Notes under the pieces: model-generated
Seen by the model: the letters and a program-made list of their open reading frames with translations, nothing else
Databases searched by the model: none
What the model was told of the DNA's origin: nothing
Origin: Colletes latitarsis
Taxonomy: Eukaryota > Arthropoda > Insecta > Hymenoptera > Colletidae
Direction of reading: 5' to 3'
Length of the DNA stretch: 64,000 nucleotides
NCBI RefSeq assembly: GCF_051014445.1
Contig: NC_135136.1
Location: forward strand, 22,090,001 to 22,154,000
Part shown: positions 62,130 through 64,000 of the stretch, piece by piece
Position numbering within the stretch: position 1 is the stretch's first letter
How the letters are laid out: each line of letters starts with the position of its first letter
Program-made: the position numbers and the translations under genes

Positions 62130-62140
62130 CCAGATCCTGG
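62130..62140 (+). other. Dyad CCAG-ATC-CTGG overlapping TGGCCA (one example per monomer)
   Basis: A perfect 4-bp inverted repeat with a 3-nt centre sits just before the T tract and overlaps the palindrome TGGCCA that starts three bases upstream. It is among the most constant parts of the monomer; even type II monomers, which differ strongly upstream, keep it. Occasional changes (CCAGGTCC, CCAGATCTT, CTAGATCC, CCAGATCCTCGG) break one arm. A protein-binding role is inference. Confidence 0.6.
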
Positions 62141-62141
62141 G

Positions 62142-62163
62142 TTTTTTTCGTGTTTGAATCACG
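62142..62163 (+). other. T tract followed by imperfect palindrome CGTGTTTGAATCACG (one example per monomer)
   Basis: Seven T residues precede a 15-bp dyad with arms CGTG/CACG and TT/AA around one central base and a single T-T mismatch. The T tract varies from 5 to 8, or is interrupted as TATTTTCC. The palindrome has alleles TTTCAATC, TTTGATC (one base shorter) and TTTGTATC. Four monomers carry an A that removes the mismatch and makes the dyad perfect (32797, 49776, 60037, 61441). A rigid T tract beside a dyad once per 177 bp could position nucleosomes or bind a protein; that is inference. Confidence 0.6.
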
Positions 62164-62169
62164 TAGTAA

Positions 62170-62181
62170 TGTGGTAACACA
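62170..62181 (+). other. Small hairpin TGTG-GTAA-CACA (one example per monomer)
   Basis: A 4-bp stem closes a GTAA loop, which as RNA would be a GNRA-type tetraloop. The common allele TGTGGTAATACA replaces a G-C pair by a G-U pair, so the stem would survive in a transcript. The type III allele TGTGGTAACACATT keeps the stem. Four base pairs is short and chance is a fair explanation. Confidence 0.35.
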
Positions 62182-63959
62182 CTGAAGCTGTCAATTAAAC
62201 CTGGTTTCGATCAATATTTTAGAGGATAACACCGGTTAGGTCTGGGTTAGGTCTGGGTTATGCCCGCATCTGGCTCATGATTTTGCCTTCTTCGCATACT
62301 TGATGGCCAGATCCTCGGTTTTTTCCGTGTTTGATCACGTAGTAATGTGGTAACACACTGAAGCAGTCAATAAAACCTGGTTTCGATCAATATTTTAGAG
62401 GATAACACCGGTTACGTCTGGGTTAGTTCTGGGTTATGCCCGCATCTGGGTCATGATTTTGCCTTCTTCGCATACTTGTTGGCCAGATCCTGGGTTTTTT
62501 TCGTGTTTGAATCACGTAGTAATGTGGTAATACACTGAAGCAGTCAATTAAACCTGGTTTCGATCAATATTTTAGAGGATAACACCGGTTAGGTCTGGGT
62601 TAGGTCTGGGATATGCGAACATCTGGCTTATGCTTTCGCCTTTTTCGCAAACTTGTTGGCCAGATCCTGGGTATTTTCCGTGTTTGAATCACGTAGTAAT
62701 GTGGTAACACACTGAAGCAGTCAATTAAACCTGGTTTCGATCAATATTTCAGAGGATAACACCGGTTAGATCTGGGTTAGGTCTGGGTTATGCCCGCATC
62801 TGGCTCATGATTTTGCCTTCCTCGCGTACTTGTTGGCCAGATCCTGGGGTTTTTTCGTGTTTGAATCACGTAGTAATGTGGTAACACACTGAAGCAGTCA
62901 ATTAAACCTGGTTTCGATCAATATTTTATAGGATAACACCGGCTAGGTCTGGGATAGGTCCGGGATATGCCCGCATCTGACTCATGATTTTGCCTTCTTC
63001 GCATACTTGTTGGCCAGATCCTGGGTTTTTTCCGTGTTTGAATCACGTAGTAATGTGGTAACACACTGAAGCTGTCAATTAAACCTGATTTCGATCAATA
63101 TTTTAGAGGATAACACCGGTTAGGTCTGGGTTAGGTCTGGGTTATGCCCGCACCCGGCTCATGATTTTGCCTTCTTCGCATACTTGTTGGCCAGATCTTG
63201 GGTTTTTTTCGTGTTTGAATCACGTAGGAATGTGGTAACACACTGAAGCAGTCAATTAAACCTGGTTCCAAACAATATTTTAGAGGATAACACCGGTTAG
63301 GTCTGGGTTAGGTCCGGGATGTGCCCGCATCTGGCTCATGATTTTGCCTTCTGCGCATACTTGTTGGCCAGATCCTGGGTTTTTTACTGTTTCAATCACG
63401 TAGTAATGTGGTAGTACACTGAAGCAGTCAATTAAACCTGGTTTCGATCAATATTTTAGAGGATAACACCGGTTAGGTCTTGGTTAGGTCTGGGTTATGC
63501 CCGCATCTGGCTCATGATTTTGCCCTCTTCGCATACTTGTTGGCCAGATCCTGGGTTTTTTTCGTGTTTGAATCACGTAGGAATGTGGTAACACACTGAA
63601 GCAGTCAATTAAACCTGGTTCCAAACAATATTTTAGAGGATAACACCGGTTAGGTCCGGGTTAGGTCCGGGATATGCCCGCATCTGGCTCATGATTTTGC
63701 CTTCTTCGCATACTTGTTGGCCAGATCCTCGGTTTTTTCCGTGTTTGATCACGTAGTAATGTGGTAACACACTGAAGCAGTCAATAAAACCTGGTTTCGA
63801 TCAATATTTTAGAGGATAACACCGGTTACGTCTGGGTTAGTTCTGGGTTATGCCCGCATCTGGCTCATGATTTTGCCTTCTTCGCATACTTGTTGGCCAG
63901 ATCCTGGGTTTTTTTCGTGTTTGAATCACGTAGTAATGTGGTAATACACTGAAGCAGTC

Positions 63960-63965
63960 AATAAA
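63960..63965 (+). other. AATAAA in the CAATAAAACC allele (example)
   Basis: Many monomers have CAATAAAACC in place of CAATTAAACC, which creates AATAAA on the plus strand, the canonical animal polyadenylation hexamer. It is one base from the consensus and scattered, so function is doubtful. Confidence 0.2.
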
Positions 63966-64000
63966 ACCTGGTTTCGATCAATATTATAGAGGATAACACC

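Larger units (their letters stand above)
62059..62235 (+). repeat. Representative consensus monomer (type I), 177 bp
   Basis: This copy carries the commonest base at nearly all positions and is a useful reference. It opens with two TTAGGTCTGGG units and TTA, continues with GCCCGCATCTGGCTCATG, TTTTGCCTTCTTCGCATAC and TTGTTGGCCAGATCC, then a T7 tract, CGTGTTTGAATCACG, GTAGTAATGTGGTAACACAC, TGAAGCTGTCAATTAAACC, TGGTTTCGATCAATATTTTA and GAGGATAACACCGG. By hand count a consensus monomer has 34 C, 43 G and six CpGs, a CpG observed/expected ratio of about 0.73. The choice of TTAGG as base 1 is arbitrary because the array is continuous. AgeI (ACCGGT) and MscI (TGGCCA) each cut most monomers once. Confidence 0.95.
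1..64000 (+). repeat. 177-bp satellite DNA array, about 360 head-to-tail monomers, uninterrupted
   Basis: Successive TTAGG monomer starts lie at 1, 178, 355, 532 and 710, and the 177-bp spacing continues to the end of the window. Single-base indels give 176 or 178 bp; rarer shortened forms are 166 and 131 bp. Every line of the sequence aligns to the same monomer in the same orientation, with no inversion, spacer, transposon or coding gene. The array runs off both ends, so its real length is unknown. Because 177 is 3 x 59, reading frames repeat from monomer to monomer, and short open frames of 65-76 codons arise wherever a variant base removes the usual stop; these are not genes. Satellite status is certain; chromosomal location (subtelomeric or centromeric) is inference. 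Confidence 0.98.
58382..64000 (+). repeat. Satellite segment with a loose 5-monomer (885 bp) pattern
   Basis: ACACAGGTTAGG, followed by TTTTGTCTTC and GCATACATGTTGG, repeats at 59411 and 60296, 885 bp apart. TACTCGTTGGCC, TAGATGATAACACC and CGTGATTGAATCACG also recur in similar order, with extra monomers inserted in the second round. Odd bases include CTTCTTCCATAC near 58763 (one G lost), GGTTTCGTCTGGG near 59249 in place of an 11-mer, and TTTTTACTGTTTC near 63382, which destroys the left arm of the palindrome. Confidence 0.75.

Noticed and set aside
62210..62225. RNA polymerase III B-box-like GGTTTCGATCAA
   Set aside because: It has one extra base relative to GGTTCGANTCC, lacks the final CC, and no A box lies at a suitable distance. 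The T7 tract is upstream on this strand, so it cannot be its terminator within the monomer.
63372..63400. Array edge near the right end, suggested by TTTTTACTGTTTC
   Set aside because: The following monomers return to the normal sequence and spacing up to base 64000, so this is a private mutation and not a boundary.
1..64000. CRISPR array (regular direct repeats)
   Set aside because: Repeats are 177 bp and contiguous, with no unique spacers; monomers vary throughout and there are no cas genes. This is a eukaryotic satellite.
1..64000. Actual telomere array
   Set aside because: The 11-mers occur only as pairs (or singly) inside a 177-bp monomer. There is no run longer than two full units anywhere in the window, so this is not terminal telomeric DNA.

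Overview
The whole 64 kb is one uninterrupted head-to-tail satellite DNA array. The monomer is 177 bp, so the window holds about 360 copies. All copies lie in the same orientation. I found no gene, RNA gene, transposon, CRISPR array or single-copy spacer. A consensus monomer is about 43.5% GC and keeps six CpGs. It has, in order: two copies of an 11-bp unit TTAGGTCTGGG followed by TTA; a variable segment beginning GCCCGCATCTGG; a TGGCCA / CCAGATCCTGG dyad; a T6-T8 tract; an imperfect palindrome CGTGTTTGAATCACG; a small TGTG-GTAA-CACA hairpin; an AT-rich tail; and an ACCGGT site at the junction with the next monomer.

The host must be a eukaryote with long satellite arrays. The only clue to its identity is the 11-bp unit. 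It contains TTAGG, the arthropod telomere motif, and it resembles unusual long telomere motifs of the TTAGGTCTGGG type that I remember being described in some Hymenoptera (from memory, not verified). A subtelomeric array in an insect, perhaps a bee or wasp, is my leading guess. A centromeric or pericentromeric array is the main alternative, because monomer length, dyads and higher-order repeats also fit that.

Layout: the array is built from nested higher-order repeats (HORs). At 1-9.7 kb there is a 17-monomer unit (3,009 bp) in two full copies and one partial copy. At 9.7-14.9 kb there is a patchwork of cassettes of 1-6 monomers. At 14.9-19.1 kb there is a second copy of 1-5,487 that has lost exactly 5+1+1 monomers. 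At 19.1-24.1 kb there is a 7-monomer tandem duplication (1,239 bp) and related cassettes. At 24-35 kb there are shorter HORs (2, 3, 4 and 6 monomers). At 35.2-40.0 kb there is a 14-monomer unit of 2,421 bp, duplicated in tandem. At 40.0-48.0 kb there are interlocked 8-monomer (1,416 bp) and 1,535-bp duplications. At 50.6-58.4 kb there is a 22-monomer unit (3,891 bp) duplicated in tandem, with one difference seen by eye. At 58.4-64.0 kb there is a loose 5-monomer (885 bp) pattern.

Nothing in the window works as an operon or pathway. What can be read is the history of the array: unequal exchange in whole-monomer steps, loss of single 11-bp units, one 46-bp deletion that later rode along in larger duplications, and local spread of variants. 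All coordinates and identities were read by eye, so HOR edges are good to about one monomer.
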